Of a DNA stretch of 64,000 nucleotides, positions 6,874-15,404 are shown one piece after another. Source of the DNA: Thalassomonas sp. M1454 (lineage in GTDB: Bacteria; Pseudomonadota; Gammaproteobacteria; Enterobacterales; Alteromonadaceae); NCBI RefSeq assembly GCF_007097525.1, contig NZ_VKDD01000002.1, positions 1 to 64,000 on the forward strand, read 5' to 3'. The notes under the pieces were generated by a model. It saw nothing but the letters and a program-made list of their open reading frames with translations. It was not told the DNA's origin and did not search any database. How positions within the stretch are numbered: the first letter of the stretch is position 1; every line of letters begins with the position of its first letter. The translations under genes and the position numbers were made by a program.

Positions 6874-8820
6874 ATGTATAAAAAAATAATAGCTAGTTCG
6901 CTAGCAAGTATTCTAGTTCCACTTAGTGCTTCTGCACAACAGTCAGCTGACGCCGATATGGATGTTATTTCGGTGAGTGCTGCACGTACCTTATTATCTG
7001 ATAATAACTTAGGTAGCACGGTAAGTACGATAAACGAAGATGAATTGAATTTACGACCTAATATCTCTGTTGGTGAGTTACTGCGTACGATTCCAGGTGT
7101 TTCAGTAAGTCGTTCAGGTGTTCATGGCTCACAAACTCAGTTGCGTATGCGCGGCGGTGAAGCTAATCAAATCCTTGTTTTTATTGATGGCGTTAAAGCT
7201 AATGATATTGCTCAAGGTAGTGAGTTTAATTTCGCCCATTTACTTAATTATGATATTGAATCTATTGAAGTTATCCGCGGTCCGCAGAGTGCCTTATGGG
7301 GAAGTGATGCTCTTTCTGGGGTGATAAGTATAACTACGAGGCAAGCATCTCAAGGTTTTAAGGCCGACGTATTTGCTGAAGGCGGAAGTAATGACTGGAA
7401 AAATGCTGGAGCCACGATGCGTTATGGTAACGATAAGTTTAGCGGCAAATTAAGTGTTTCATCTGTTGATACACAAGGGGAAAATATCTCCCGACAAGGC
7501 GATGAAGATGATGGTTATGAAAATGATACTGTAAGTATGAATGGCCAATATAATTTTTCAGACAATTTCAATGTTAACGCCATGGTTCGGGGAGTAAACA
7601 GTAAAAGTGAATTTGATGGAACAGATTGGGCTACGGGCTTGCCCGCAGATACTAGTGATTATGTTGAATCGGAACAGATTTACTCAAATATTGCTGCAAA
7701 CTGGAGTAATTTTGATAGCCGTTTAAACAGTAAATTAAGCTATAGCTATGTAGAATCTGATAACAAAAATGTAGTCGAAGACGCATTTTCTGTGACAGGT
7801 TTTACTACAACTAAAGCTATTTCAGATAGCACCACTGTCGGCTATCAGGGAAGTTATCAATTTAATGAGAGCTATCAATTAACTCTTGCAGTTGAGAACT
7901 TAGAAGAAGACTTTAAACAACGCGGGCCGGCTAGTTTCTTTGGCGATCCTAATCGTGATGAATCGGTGAGCACAGACTCTTATATTGTTGAACTTCAATC
8001 TATGTTAACGCGTAACATTACCTTATTACTTAGCGGTCGACATGATGACAATAGCGACTTTGGTGATAGCACAACCGGTCGAGCAACTGCTGCTTGGATG
8101 TTAAACAACAATAACACCAAACTGCGTGCATCATTTGGTACAGGGGTAAAAAATCCAACGTTTAGTGAGCGATTTGGTTATTTCACTAACTTTGTTGGTA
8201 ATCCTAACCTCGAGCCCGAGGAGTCAACAGGCTGGGAAATAGGTATAGATAATAGCTTTTTAGCTGGTGATTTAAATGTCAGTGTTACTTATTTCTCAGA
8301 AGAATTAGACAATGAAATAAATGGTTTTGTACTTGCCGATCCCGTTTTATATACCTATACATCTGCAAATGAAGATGGCACTAGTGAACGTTCAGGTATT
8401 GAAATTGAGAGTGACTGGCAACTAACTCAGTCACTGAGCCTAGGTTTTGGCTATACCTTGCTTGATGCTACAGAAGAAGATGAAAATGGCTCTCAACAAG
8501 ATGAAATTCGCCGTGCACGACACAGTGGTAATGTACATTTTACTTGGATTTCATCAAGCGAACTTGCCAATATTAACTTCAATGTTGATTACAATAGTGA
8601 AATGGATGACTTCTTTTATCCGCCAACACCACCGTACTTTGAACGTGTAGAGCTAGATTCATATACGGTAGTAAGTATTGATGCAAGTTATCGTTTTACT
8701 TCTAATTTTCAAGCCTATACACGTATTGAAAATGCTCTAGATGAAGACTACGAGGAAGTGTTTGGTTATCAGGCTCCGGGTAGTAATATCTACCTTGGGT
8801 TTCGTTATTTACTTAATTAA
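6874..8820 (+). CDS. btuB: TonB-dependent vitamin B12 outer-membrane receptor
   Basis: This 648-residue outer-membrane barrel has a signal peptide ending near SASAQQ and then a TonB-box-like segment DVISVSA. The plug domain contains LLRTIPGVSVSRSG, LRMRGGEANQILVFIDGVKAND and IEVIRGPQSALWGSDALSGVI. The barrel ends in the aromatic-rich NIYLGFRYLLN. The upstream cobalamin riboswitch and the B12 neighbours identify the substrate. ATG 6862 is also in frame, but ATG 6874 has GGGGA six bases upstream and starts MYKKIIAS, a normal signal peptide. It heads a unit with the DUF6580 protein and the BtuF-like protein, spaced 14 bp and overlapping. Confidence 0.95.
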   Translation: MYKKIIASSLASILVPLSASAQQSADADMDVISVSAARTLLSDNNLGSTVSTINEDELNLRPNISVGELLRTIPGVSVSRSGVHGSQTQLRMRGGEANQILVFIDGVKANDIAQGSEFNFAHLLNYDIESIEVIRGPQSALWGSDALSGVISITTRQASQGFKADVFAEGGSNDWKNAGATMRYGNDKFSGKLSVSSVDTQGENISRQGDEDDGYENDTVSMNGQYNFSDNFNVNAMVRGVNSKSEFDGTDWATGLPADTSDYVESEQIYSNIAANWSNFDSRLNSKLSYSYVESDNKNVVEDAFSVTGFTTTKAISDSTTVGYQGSYQFNESYQLTLAVENLEEDFKQRGPASFFGDPNRDESVSTDSYIVELQSMLTRNITLLLSGRHDDNSDFGDSTTGRATAAWMLNNNNTKLRASFGTGVKNPTFSERFGYFTNFVGNPNLEPEESTGWEIGIDNSFLAGDLNVSVTYFSEELDNEINGFVLADPVLYTYTSANEDGTSERSGIEIESDWQLTQSLSLGFGYTLLDATEEDENGSQQDEIRRARHSGNVHFTWISSSELANINFNVDYNSEMDDFFYPPTPPYFERVELDSYTVVSIDASYRFTSNFQAYTRIENALDEDYEEVFGYQAPGSNIYLGFRYLLN

Positions 8821-8834
8821 TGGGTATTTAGCTA

Positions 8835-9377
8835 ATGACACTTAAAAATTTACGAGAAGAGCATTTAATTTTTGCCTTTATTATAGTCATCGCTTGCTTA
8901 AGAATGATCCCGCACCCATGGAATTTTACTCCTATAGGAGCGTTAGCATTATTTTCAGGTGCTTATTTATCCAAAAAAGGCTATTTCATTATTCCTTTAG
9001 CTGCATTATTAATTGGTGATGCCTGGTATGGTTTTTATAATGGTATTGTTTTCACCGCAGTTTACTTAGGCTTTATTGCTAGTACGCTCGTTGGACATAA
9101 GCTCTTAGCCGATAAATACAGCCATACACGTTTAGGTTCATCAATTGGTTTGGGAGCGCTTAGCTTCTGGTTAATTTCTAATGCTGGCTCATGGCTCGCG
9201 TTTTATCCATTAACATTTAACGGCTTAATACAGTGTTATGTCAACGGCATTCCTTATTTAGGGCGTAGTTTAATTGCTGATGGATTGTATGCAATATTGA
9301 TTTTTTCAGTATTTCACGCGATAAAAAATAAGATTTTTAACATCAAGTTGAATAACTTAAATAGTAATATTGCCTAA
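8835..9377 (+). CDS. DUF6580-type putative transport protein in the B12 locus
   Basis: This 180-residue integral membrane protein has about five hydrophobic segments. It begins with a segment ending RMIPHPWNFTPIGALALFSGAY, the hallmark of the DUF6580 family. It is built like an S component of an ECF-type vitamin transporter, with several short helices and no ATPase. That resemblance is inference. It lies 14 bp behind btuB under the same cobalamin riboswitch, and its stop overlaps the next start (TAATGA), so a role in corrinoid or related nutrient uptake is plausible. No ECF ATPase or T component occurs in the window. Confidence 0.75.
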   Translation: MTLKNLREEHLIFAFIIVIACLRMIPHPWNFTPIGALALFSGAYLSKKGYFIIPLAALLIGDAWYGFYNGIVFTAVYLGFIASTLVGHKLLADKYSHTRLGSSIGLGALSFWLISNAGSWLAFYPLTFNGLIQCYVNGIPYLGRSLIADGLYAILIFSVFHAIKNKIFNIKLNNLNSNIA

Positions 9378-10300
9378 TGAGAATAGTATCTTTACTACCG
9401 AGTGCTACAGAGATCATCTGTAGCCTTGGCTTGGAGCCTTATTTAGTTGGTGTTACCCATGAGTGTGACTTCCCTTTAACCGTGCAAGGTTTGCCGGTGA
9501 TCACACAAACTCGCATACCCAAAGGCTTAGCCAGTAGCGAAATTGATGATATTGTTCGTAATCAGCTAGAAACTAACAGCGCATTATATTCATTGCGGAT
9601 GGATATATTGGAAGAGCTTCAACCCGATCTTATCGTGACTCAAGCATTATGTGATGTTTGTGCTGTATCTGGTGATGAAGTTATACAGGCGGCTAGAAAG
9701 TTAGCGAGCAAGCCACAAGTTGTTAACCTTGAACCTTCTTCATTAGAAGAGGTGTTCGATACCATTAAACTTGTCGGTAGCGCTGCAAATGCTGAACATG
9801 ATACTTCGATTTATTTACAGTCACTTCAGGCAAGAGTGGTGGCAATAACTAAGCAAAGTGATTTGATCGCAATGTCAAAGCGCCCTAAGGTTGCTATGTT
9901 AGAGTGGTTAGACCCTTTGTTTAATGCCGGGCATTGGACTCCACAATTAGTTAATATGGCCGGGGGCGTTGAATGCCTTGGAAAAATTTATCAAGCATCC
10001 CACACGATTAATTGGCAAACGCTTGCCGACTGTGATGCCGATGTGATTTGTATTGCTCTTTGTGGATTTGATATTGAGAGAAGTAAGCAAGACTTAATTT
10101 ATCTAACCGAGCATAGCGGCTGGCAGTCGTTGACAGCAGTTAAAAATAAGCAAGTATACGTGGTTAACGGCAATGCTTACTTTTCTCGCTCCGGTCCAAG
10201 GTTAGTTGATTCATTAGAGTTAATTGCGCACTTGTTGCATCCGCAATTATTTACCTTACCTAGTTACATTGAACCCACTATTAATATCTTTGATGCCTAA
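9377..10300 (+). CDS. Cobalamin-binding BtuF-like protein without signal peptide
   Basis: The 307-residue protein begins directly with MRIVSLLPSATEIICSLGL and has GVTHECDFP, the start of the type-III periplasmic-binding fold (BtuF/FhuD class). It continues with DLIVTQALCDVCAVS, VAMLEWLDPLFNAGHW and the C-terminal RSGPRLVDSLELIAHLL. No signal sequence precedes the fold, so it appears cytoplasmic. This distinguishes it from the secreted BtuF encoded opposite at 10297-11274. It shares the riboswitch-controlled unit with btuB and overlaps the preceding gene's stop. Corrinoid binding is inferred from family and context. Its stop codon overlaps the stop region of btuF by four bases. Confidence 0.85.
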   Translation: MRIVSLLPSATEIICSLGLEPYLVGVTHECDFPLTVQGLPVITQTRIPKGLASSEIDDIVRNQLETNSALYSLRMDILEELQPDLIVTQALCDVCAVSGDEVIQAARKLASKPQVVNLEPSSLEEVFDTIKLVGSAANAEHDTSIYLQSLQARVVAITKQSDLIAMSKRPKVAMLEWLDPLFNAGHWTPQLVNMAGGVECLGKIYQASHTINWQTLADCDADVICIALCGFDIERSKQDLIYLTEHSGWQSLTAVKNKQVYVVNGNAYFSRSGPRLVDSLELIAHLLHPQLFTLPSYIEPTINIFDA

Positions 10301-11274
10301 CTTTTATTTTCGTTAGTTCCATTATTAAGCCGTTGGTAATACTGGCGGCTTTTATCAATATTAATACACAGCTTTTCTAATTCTGGTATTAATCGATAAC
10401 TCATGCGATGTAATAAATCGGCATTGGGATACAGCATTTGCTGATGGATAGAAGCTTTAATTTTCGGGTACTTTTGCCAGTTTATAGCATCTACATGTTT
10501 CTCACCGTTTGAATTTGGCTGAATAATTATTTGCGGATCAGCTATTATTACTTCTTCCAGATTAACTTGTGGATAATCTTTTTTGATTTTACTAAAAGGA
10601 TTTTTAGCACCGCATACGTTTAAAGCTAGTTGCGGCCACGCCTTATTGGCAACGGTAGTTACCGGTTTTGACCAGAGTTCATAAAACACTGTGATTGGAT
10701 CTTTGTTTGCATAGTGTGCGGTTAACCGAGCCAGTTTTTTTTCAAAATTTAACGCTTTTTCCTCAGCCAATTTTTGAGTACCTGTTAAGCGTCCTATTAA
10801 GCGGTAATCTTTACTTACATCAGCTAGGGTTGTAGGCTTTGAATAAACCACCTTTATGCCAAGTTTTTCTAATTTAGTTAAATCATCAACCGGATTACCA
10901 GTGTGCCAGGCAATTATTAAATCAGGCTCAAGGGCTATGATTTTCTCTATTTTTAATTGCGCATAATTACCGACTCGAGGAATGTTTAAGGCTTGCTCAG
11001 GAAAGTCAGAAAACTCAATAGTGCCAATTATTCGATCACCAATACCTAAATCAAACAATAACTCGACTAAATGAGGGGCTAAAGTAATTATTTTTTGCTG
11101 ACTATAATCTTTATTTTCGTCATTTTGTTCTCGCTGCTGGTTGTCGATGGCTTGATCTGAAACCACTTCAATTGGCGTGCTAGATGAGTAGACGGTAACC
11201 TTAACAGTCCAAGCGACAAGTATTAAACTTAAAACAACTAAAACTGAGAGTTTTTTATTCTTCAAGTTTACCAA
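10297..11274 (-). CDS. btuF: Periplasmic vitamin B12-binding protein of the BtuCDF transporter
   Basis: The N-terminus has one hydrophobic stretch (LSVLVVLSLILVAWTVKV), a signal peptide or uncleaved anchor, then a low-complexity Gln/Asn/Asp linker. The type-III binding fold follows: IITLAPHLVELLFDLGIGDRIIG, EPDLIIAWHTGNP, VFYELWSKPVTTV and the C-terminal LLHRMSYRLIPELEKLC. It delivers B12 to BtuC. The start is a TTG at 11274 with AGG six bases upstream, inside the end of cobO; a TTG at 11265 is an alternative. It is the last gene of the leftward unit btuD-btuC-cobO-btuF. The cluster and riboswitch support B12 over siderophore as ligand. Confidence 0.88.
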   Translation of the reverse strand: MVNLKNKKLSVLVVLSLILVAWTVKVTVYSSSTPIEVVSDQAIDNQQREQNDENKDYSQQKIITLAPHLVELLFDLGIGDRIIGTIEFSDFPEQALNIPRVGNYAQLKIEKIIALEPDLIIAWHTGNPVDDLTKLEKLGIKVVYSKPTTLADVSKDYRLIGRLTGTQKLAEEKALNFEKKLARLTAHYANKDPITVFYELWSKPVTTVANKAWPQLALNVCGAKNPFSKIKKDYPQVNLEEVIIADPQIIIQPNSNGEKHVDAINWQKYPKIKASIHQQMLYPNADLLHRMSYRLIPELEKLCINIDKSRQYYQRLNNGTNENKS

Positions 11275-11870
11275 TCAATACCTGCCTGGGCTTTTATGCC
11301 ATTGTCAAAAGCATGCTTTATTGATTGCACTTCTGAAACGGTATCAGCAAGCTCGATAAGTTTACGATGACATGCTCGCCCTGTAATGATGACATGTTGG
11401 TGTTTCGGACGGTTGTTAATACAGGTGATAACGTCTTCTAAGTCAATATAACCATAAGTTACCATGTAAGTTAGCTCATCAAGAAGAACTACATCCGTTT
11501 TATCGTCGTTAAGTAATTTTTTTGCGTCTGTCCAAGCAATTTGAGCGGCCGCGGTGTCACTTTCTTTGTTTTGCGTATCCCAAGTAAAGCCTGTTGCCAT
11601 CACTGAAAAATTTACACCATGAGACTCCAAAAGGTTGCGTTCACCACATTCCCAGCTACCTTTAATAAACTGCACTACATGAGCAGTTAAACCATGACCC
11701 ACAGCTCTTGCAACAGTGCCGAAACCAGAGGTACTTTTACCTTTACCATTTCCGGTTATCACTAAAAGTAAGCCTTTCTCTTTCGTTGCGTTTGCTACAC
11801 GTTGATCAACTTTTTCTTTTAATCGTTGCTGGCGTTCTTTATGGCGCTCATCTTTAATTTTGTCATTCAT
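11268..11870 (-). CDS. cobO: Corrinoid (cob(I)alamin) adenosyltransferase, CobO/BtuR type
   Basis: This 200-residue cytoplasmic P-loop enzyme transfers the adenosyl group of ATP to cob(I)alamin or related corrinoids, giving the coenzyme that its own riboswitch senses. An N-terminal charged helix (DERHKERQQRLKEKVDQRV) precedes the Walker A motif ITGNGKGKSTSGFGTVARA. Next come VQFIKGSWECGERNLL, VVLLDELTYMVTYGYI (Walker B) and HVIITGRACHRKLIELAD. All are typical of the CobA/CobO/BtuR family. It lies 58 bp behind btuC and overlaps btuF by seven bases. The symbol btuR or cobA could be used for the same family. Confidence 0.95.
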   Translation of the reverse strand: MNDKIKDERHKERQQRLKEKVDQRVANATKEKGLLLVITGNGKGKSTSGFGTVARAVGHGLTAHVVQFIKGSWECGERNLLESHGVNFSVMATGFTWDTQNKESDTAAAQIAWTDAKKLLNDDKTDVVLLDELTYMVTYGYIDLEDVITCINNRPKHQHVIITGRACHRKLIELADTVSEVQSIKHAFDNGIKAQAGIDW

Positions 11871-11928
11871 TGTATTTATCTCAGTTTATAATTTGTTTTG
11901 TTGTTAGCACAAAATCTTTTTCTCTGGT

Positions 11929-12918
11929 TTACATTTTCCGCATTAATAATAGAAAGAATACGCTACCTAATGCTGAAGTAATAACGCCAATAGGTAACTC
12001 TTGCCCGCTAAGAGCTGTACGAGCTATTACGTCGACAACAACTAAAAAACAGCCTCCCAACATACCTGAGCCAATAATAAGTTTCGTCGTTGTTATCCCT
12101 ACATAGTGACGAACTATATGTGGGATCATTAAACCAACAAAGCCTATACCACCGCAAAAAGCAACAATAATAGCGGTACTTGCGGCGCAAGTTGTGAGTA
12201 TTAATATTCGTAAACTTTTAACATTAACCCCTAAAGAACGTGCACTTTCATCACTTAATAATAAGGCATCTAGCTGGCGCGCCATTACTATTGAAATAAA
12301 CGTCGACAGTAATATTACAGGAGCTATCCAACCAAGAGCATTAAAGTCTGCATTTGATAACGAGCCCATTAACCAAAAAATCACCCTGTTGGTAGCAAAG
12401 GCTTCTCCTGTATATAAAATAAAACTAGTCATTGAGCTTAATAAGAAGGAAACAGCGACACCGGCTAATAATAAGTGCTCTACACGTCGCCAATTATTAT
12501 TTAACACTACTGATAATACGAGAGTGATAGCTAATAACGCACCAATAAACGCAGCAATAGGGGTTGAAATAAAAGCAATACTCTCTGGTAGTAAACTTGC
12601 TAATGTGGCGCCTAAACCAGCACCGGCAACGATACCAAATAGATAAGGATCGGCTAATGGATTGCGAGTTACGTTTTGTAATAATGCACCAGCTATGGCC
12701 AAGCCAAATCCTGCGATGAAACCTAATAATACTCGAGGTAAGCGGATATCAAATAGAATAGTTTTATATATTTCTTGTTCACATTGACCGGTAAAACATT
12801 GCCATACTGCAAGATGATCTACACTGCTAACACCAAAGCCAACTGAAAAGACAAAGGTTATAAATACTAAAATTAGTAATAAGCTGTACGCATATTTGTT
12901 GTTGAGTTTATGTTTCAT
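11929..12918 (-). CDS. btuC: Vitamin B12 ABC transporter permease
   Basis: This is a FecCD-family inner-membrane permease of about 329 residues with some nine to ten hydrophobic helices. Family marks are LFDIRLPRVLLGFIAGFGLAIAG, LLQNVTRNPLADPYLFGIVAGAGLG and the cytoplasmic coupling region GGIGFVGLMIPHIVRH. The C-terminal helices end in ELPIGVITSALGSVFFLLLM. ATG 12918 is chosen over the upstream frame start at 12954 because AGGAG stands seven bases before it. It overlaps the btuD end by 11 bases, giving translational coupling. With BtuD and BtuF it forms the inner-membrane B12 importer. Confidence 0.94.
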   Translation of the reverse strand: MKHKLNNKYAYSLLLILVFITFVFSVGFGVSSVDHLAVWQCFTGQCEQEIYKTILFDIRLPRVLLGFIAGFGLAIAGALLQNVTRNPLADPYLFGIVAGAGLGATLASLLPESIAFISTPIAAFIGALLAITLVLSVVLNNNWRRVEHLLLAGVAVSFLLSSMTSFILYTGEAFATNRVIFWLMGSLSNADFNALGWIAPVILLSTFISIVMARQLDALLLSDESARSLGVNVKSLRILILTTCAASTAIIVAFCGGIGFVGLMIPHIVRHYVGITTTKLIIGSGMLGGCFLVVVDVIARTALSGQELPIGVITSALGSVFFLLLMRKM

Positions 12919-13714
12919 TACATATCTCCTGATGTGAGGAGATATTATTAGCAAAAGTTATTCGAGGTTTGTTCGTGAAAGGATTTTCATCGATTGCACA
13001 ATCTAAATTAAATACCTTTTTAAGGTTTTCTGCAGTAAGAACTTTTTCAGGGGTATCATCTGCTACAACTAAACCTTTATCCATAAGTACAATTCTATCG
13101 CAATACTCGGCTGCTAAATTTAAATCATGTATGGTAATTAACAAGGTAATATTTAAACTTTTTACTAAGTTAAGTATTTGATGTTGATAGTAAATATCTA
13201 AATGATTGGTAGGTTCGTCCATGATTAATATATTTGCGGCTTGTACAATAGCTTGTGCAATTAATACTCGTTGTTGTTCACCACCTGATAAAGTATTAAA
13301 TACTTGATGTTGCTTATTAAGTAAATCTACTTTGTTAAGAGCCTGTTGAATTTTTTCTAGGTCACTTTGAGTATCGCCATCAAATAAATTTTTATGAGGG
13401 ATCAAGCCCATACGTACAATATCGATTACCGATAAATTAAATGTGGATTGATTATGCTGACTTACAACAGCTATTTGTTTGGCAATTTCTTTGTTGTTTA
13501 TAGTATGCAAAGGCCTGGCGTTTAATGTTATTTCACCACTGTAATTTGGGGATTGGCCATTTAAACATTTTAATAGAGATGTTTTTCCAGCACCGTTAGG
13601 TCCAACAATAGCAACTGTCTGACCTTGGTAGAGAGCAAAGTCGATAGCATCGATAATTGTTTTATCTGTTACTTGCCAAGTTAACTTTGTTGTCTGTAGT
13701 ACTGTTTTTGCCAT
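12908..13714 (-). CDS. btuD: Vitamin B12 ABC transporter ATP-binding protein
   Basis: This cytoplasmic ABC ATPase has about 268 residues. Walker A is AIVGPNGAGKTSLLKCLNG, the Q-loop follows IAVVSQHNQ, the signature is NTLSGGEQQRVLIAQAI, Walker B is ILIMDEPTNHLD and the switch His lies in LLITIHDLNLAAEYCD. The class matches FecE/BtuD-type importers. A TTG at 13741 would extend it by nine residues but lies within the T-run of the riboswitch terminator and has no ribosome site, so ATG 13714 is used. It is the first gene of the leftward B12 unit, about 25 bp behind that terminator. Confidence 0.92.
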   Translation of the reverse strand: MAKTVLQTTKLTWQVTDKTIIDAIDFALYQGQTVAIVGPNGAGKTSLLKCLNGQSPNYSGEITLNARPLHTINNKEIAKQIAVVSQHNQSTFNLSVIDIVRMGLIPHKNLFDGDTQSDLEKIQQALNKVDLLNKQHQVFNTLSGGEQQRVLIAQAIVQAANILIMDEPTNHLDIYYQHQILNLVKSLNITLLITIHDLNLAAEYCDRIVLMDKGLVVADDTPEKVLTAENLKKVFNLDCAIDENPFTNKPRITFANNISSHQEICNET

Positions 13715-13737
13715 GTTATTGATCTTTATAAGAGCAA

Positions 13738-13781
13738 GCAAAAAAGAAGGGACTATTTAACTAAACAGTCTTGATCTTCTT
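13738..13781 (-). terminator. Riboswitch-associated terminator before btuD
   Basis: On the minus strand AAGAAG (13781-13776) pairs with CTTCTT (13749-13744), with an inner AGACT/AGTC pairing, and the 3' arm runs into TTTTTT. It sits between the cobalamin aptamer and btuD, so this unit is probably regulated by transcription termination, unlike btuB. Confidence 0.65.
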
Positions 13782-13955
13782 CGTGTTACCCGCACGTGTT
13801 AATCGGACTTGATAAATAAAGGCTGGCATTCTGGCTTACAACATCATCATTTTTAGAAACGCTTATGTTGTTTACAGTTGCGGGAACAGCTATGGACTTT
13901 AACCATATTCCCAATTAAGTCTAAAGTTAAAACTAACCGAAGACACCTTAAAATT
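13782..13955 (-). ncRNA. Cobalamin riboswitch controlling btuD-btuC-cobO-btuF
   Basis: Read on the minus strand the conserved blocks appear in order: AAGGTGTCTTCGGTT, TTGGGAATATGGTTAAAGTC, AGCTGTTCCCGCAACTGTAA and the B12 box AAGCCAGAATGCCAGCC (13837-13821). Spacing agrees with an AdoCbl riboswitch aptamer. A small hairpin (CGTG/CACG) and then the terminator 13781-13738 form the expression platform. This is the second cobalamin riboswitch in 7 kb, pointing toward the first. Confidence 0.93.
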
Positions 13956-14016
13956 AATTCTTGATGTTAGCAGTTTAGTTATTGTTTTAATATGAAAATT
14001 TTGGCCTATGGTAAGT

Positions 14017-15270
14017 TTATCGAGCGAGTTTTTTATGGGCTTTAGCAAAATGGCCTGCGCAAAACGCACCTATTATCGAAAGCTCACCGGCTAAACATAG
14101 GCTAGCACAAACTTCAGCAAGGGCTTGTGCATTACCTGAACCTGCTAAGCCCAGAAGTTGCAAGTTAGCTTGCTGAGAAGGAAGCCCAGTGCCACCACCA
14201 ACGGTGCCAACCATTAAGTTCGGTAAAGTTACAGCGGCATATAAACTGCCGTCATCATTTAATTCCATACGAGTAACGCCAACTGCAGATTCAGCTACAC
14301 AAGCAGCATCTTGGCCACAGGCAATATATAACGCAGCTAAGCCATTGGCATAATGACCTTGCACGCCAACAGAGCCACTTAACACGCCGCCAACCGTTGA
14401 CATGCGCCAAAAGTCAGCCATACGCTCCGGTGTTGTATGCAGGCGTTTTTGCACAAGGTCTGCAGGAATGTGAACTTCGGCGGTTACCTTTTTTCCACGT
14501 ACGCCATTAAGTGTTTGTGATGTTGCTTTTTTATCGCCTGATAAGTTAGCGTCTAAAAAGGCATATTTAATATCAATAGGGGACTGCTCTAAAATATGCT
14601 CTAATACCGTGTTGGTAGCAATAGTAACCATATTTTGCCCAGATGCATCGCCAGTTAAGTAATCAAAAATAAGATAAACGTGGTTACCTTCGACGTTTAT
14701 TTTAATATCTTTTAATGTCAGATGATTTGATGTTTTTTCAGCAATCTCAGTCAGCTCTGCTATTTTAGTGCTTACCCAAGCAACAAACTGACCTGATTGA
14801 ATCAATGACTCAAAAGCAAAGCCTGGCGTGCGGCACACACCTTCATTAAGTAGTATAGCGCTACAACCACCTGCTTCAGAAATTAATAATGCCCCTCGGT
14901 TATATGAGGCAACTAAAGCTGCTTCTGTTGTCGCTAGCGGAATAAAGTAATCATCTTTAGCAAATAAGCCATTAACTCTAAGAGGGCCGGCAATACCGAC
15001 AGGAATTTTTACTGTACCAATAAAGTTTTCAATGTTTTTTTGATATTGCGCCATTGAGGCTTGGGTCAACTCATCAAGTAATTCTGTTTTAGCGTGATCA
15101 CAATCAAGCACTTGCCAACGTTTATTAACGGCTTTATCACTAATGAACATATTAAGAGGTTGGCGTCTTTGCAAAGGAGAGTAATGTGCAGATAAATTCT
15201 CTATTGAGTCTTGCTTGTTAAGTAGGCTATTGCCTTCGGCATATACATTACCATGATTATTTTTTTGCAT
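14017..15270 (-). CDS. Hydroxymethylglutaryl-CoA reductase (HMG-CoA reductase)
   Basis: The 417-residue soluble protein covers only the catalytic part of the class I-type enzyme, with no membrane anchor. It converts HMG-CoA to mevalonate with NAD(P)H. All four catalytic residues are in place: Glu116 in LATTEAALVAS, Lys247 in LSGDKKATSQ, Asp321 in ACGQDAACV and His412 in the C-terminal AGHFAKAHKK. The cofactor and substrate motifs GDASGQNMVTIATN and GTVGGGTGLPSQ are also present. Related enzymes occur in some vibrios. No other mevalonate-pathway gene lies within 64 kb, so its physiological role here is open. The symbol mvaA or hmgA would be usual. Confidence 0.92.
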   Translation of the reverse strand: MQKNNHGNVYAEGNSLLNKQDSIENLSAHYSPLQRRQPLNMFISDKAVNKRWQVLDCDHAKTELLDELTQASMAQYQKNIENFIGTVKIPVGIAGPLRVNGLFAKDDYFIPLATTEAALVASYNRGALLISEAGGCSAILLNEGVCRTPGFAFESLIQSGQFVAWVSTKIAELTEIAEKTSNHLTLKDIKINVEGNHVYLIFDYLTGDASGQNMVTIATNTVLEHILEQSPIDIKYAFLDANLSGDKKATSQTLNGVRGKKVTAEVHIPADLVQKRLHTTPERMADFWRMSTVGGVLSGSVGVQGHYANGLAALYIACGQDAACVAESAVGVTRMELNDDGSLYAAVTLPNLMVGTVGGGTGLPSQQANLQLLGLAGSGNAQALAEVCASLCLAGELSIIGAFCAGHFAKAHKKLAR

Positions 15271-15319
15271 TTGATCTTCTATTTGCTCAAGCTTGATCGC
15301 TTTACTATTTTATGGAGTT

Positions 15320-15349
15320 TTGTAAAAGGCTAAGTTAAGCCTTTTACAA
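15320..15349 (-). terminator. Hairpin downstream of yfbR, possible terminator
   Basis: A 12-bp perfect inverted repeat TTGTAAAAGGCT/AGCCTTTTACAA with a six-base loop lies between yfbR and the HMG-CoA reductase start. The following T-run is poor on the minus strand, so termination is less certain than for the other hairpins here. Confidence 0.4.
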
Positions 15350-15404
15350 GCAAGGCATTGTATAAGGCTTAAGCTATGGTGAAAAGGGATTATTAAATAA
15401 ACTG

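Noticed and set aside
13714-13741. Longer btuD start at the TTG 13741
   Set aside because: It lies in the T-run of the riboswitch terminator and has no Shine-Dalgarno sequence; ATG 13714 fits the family start better.
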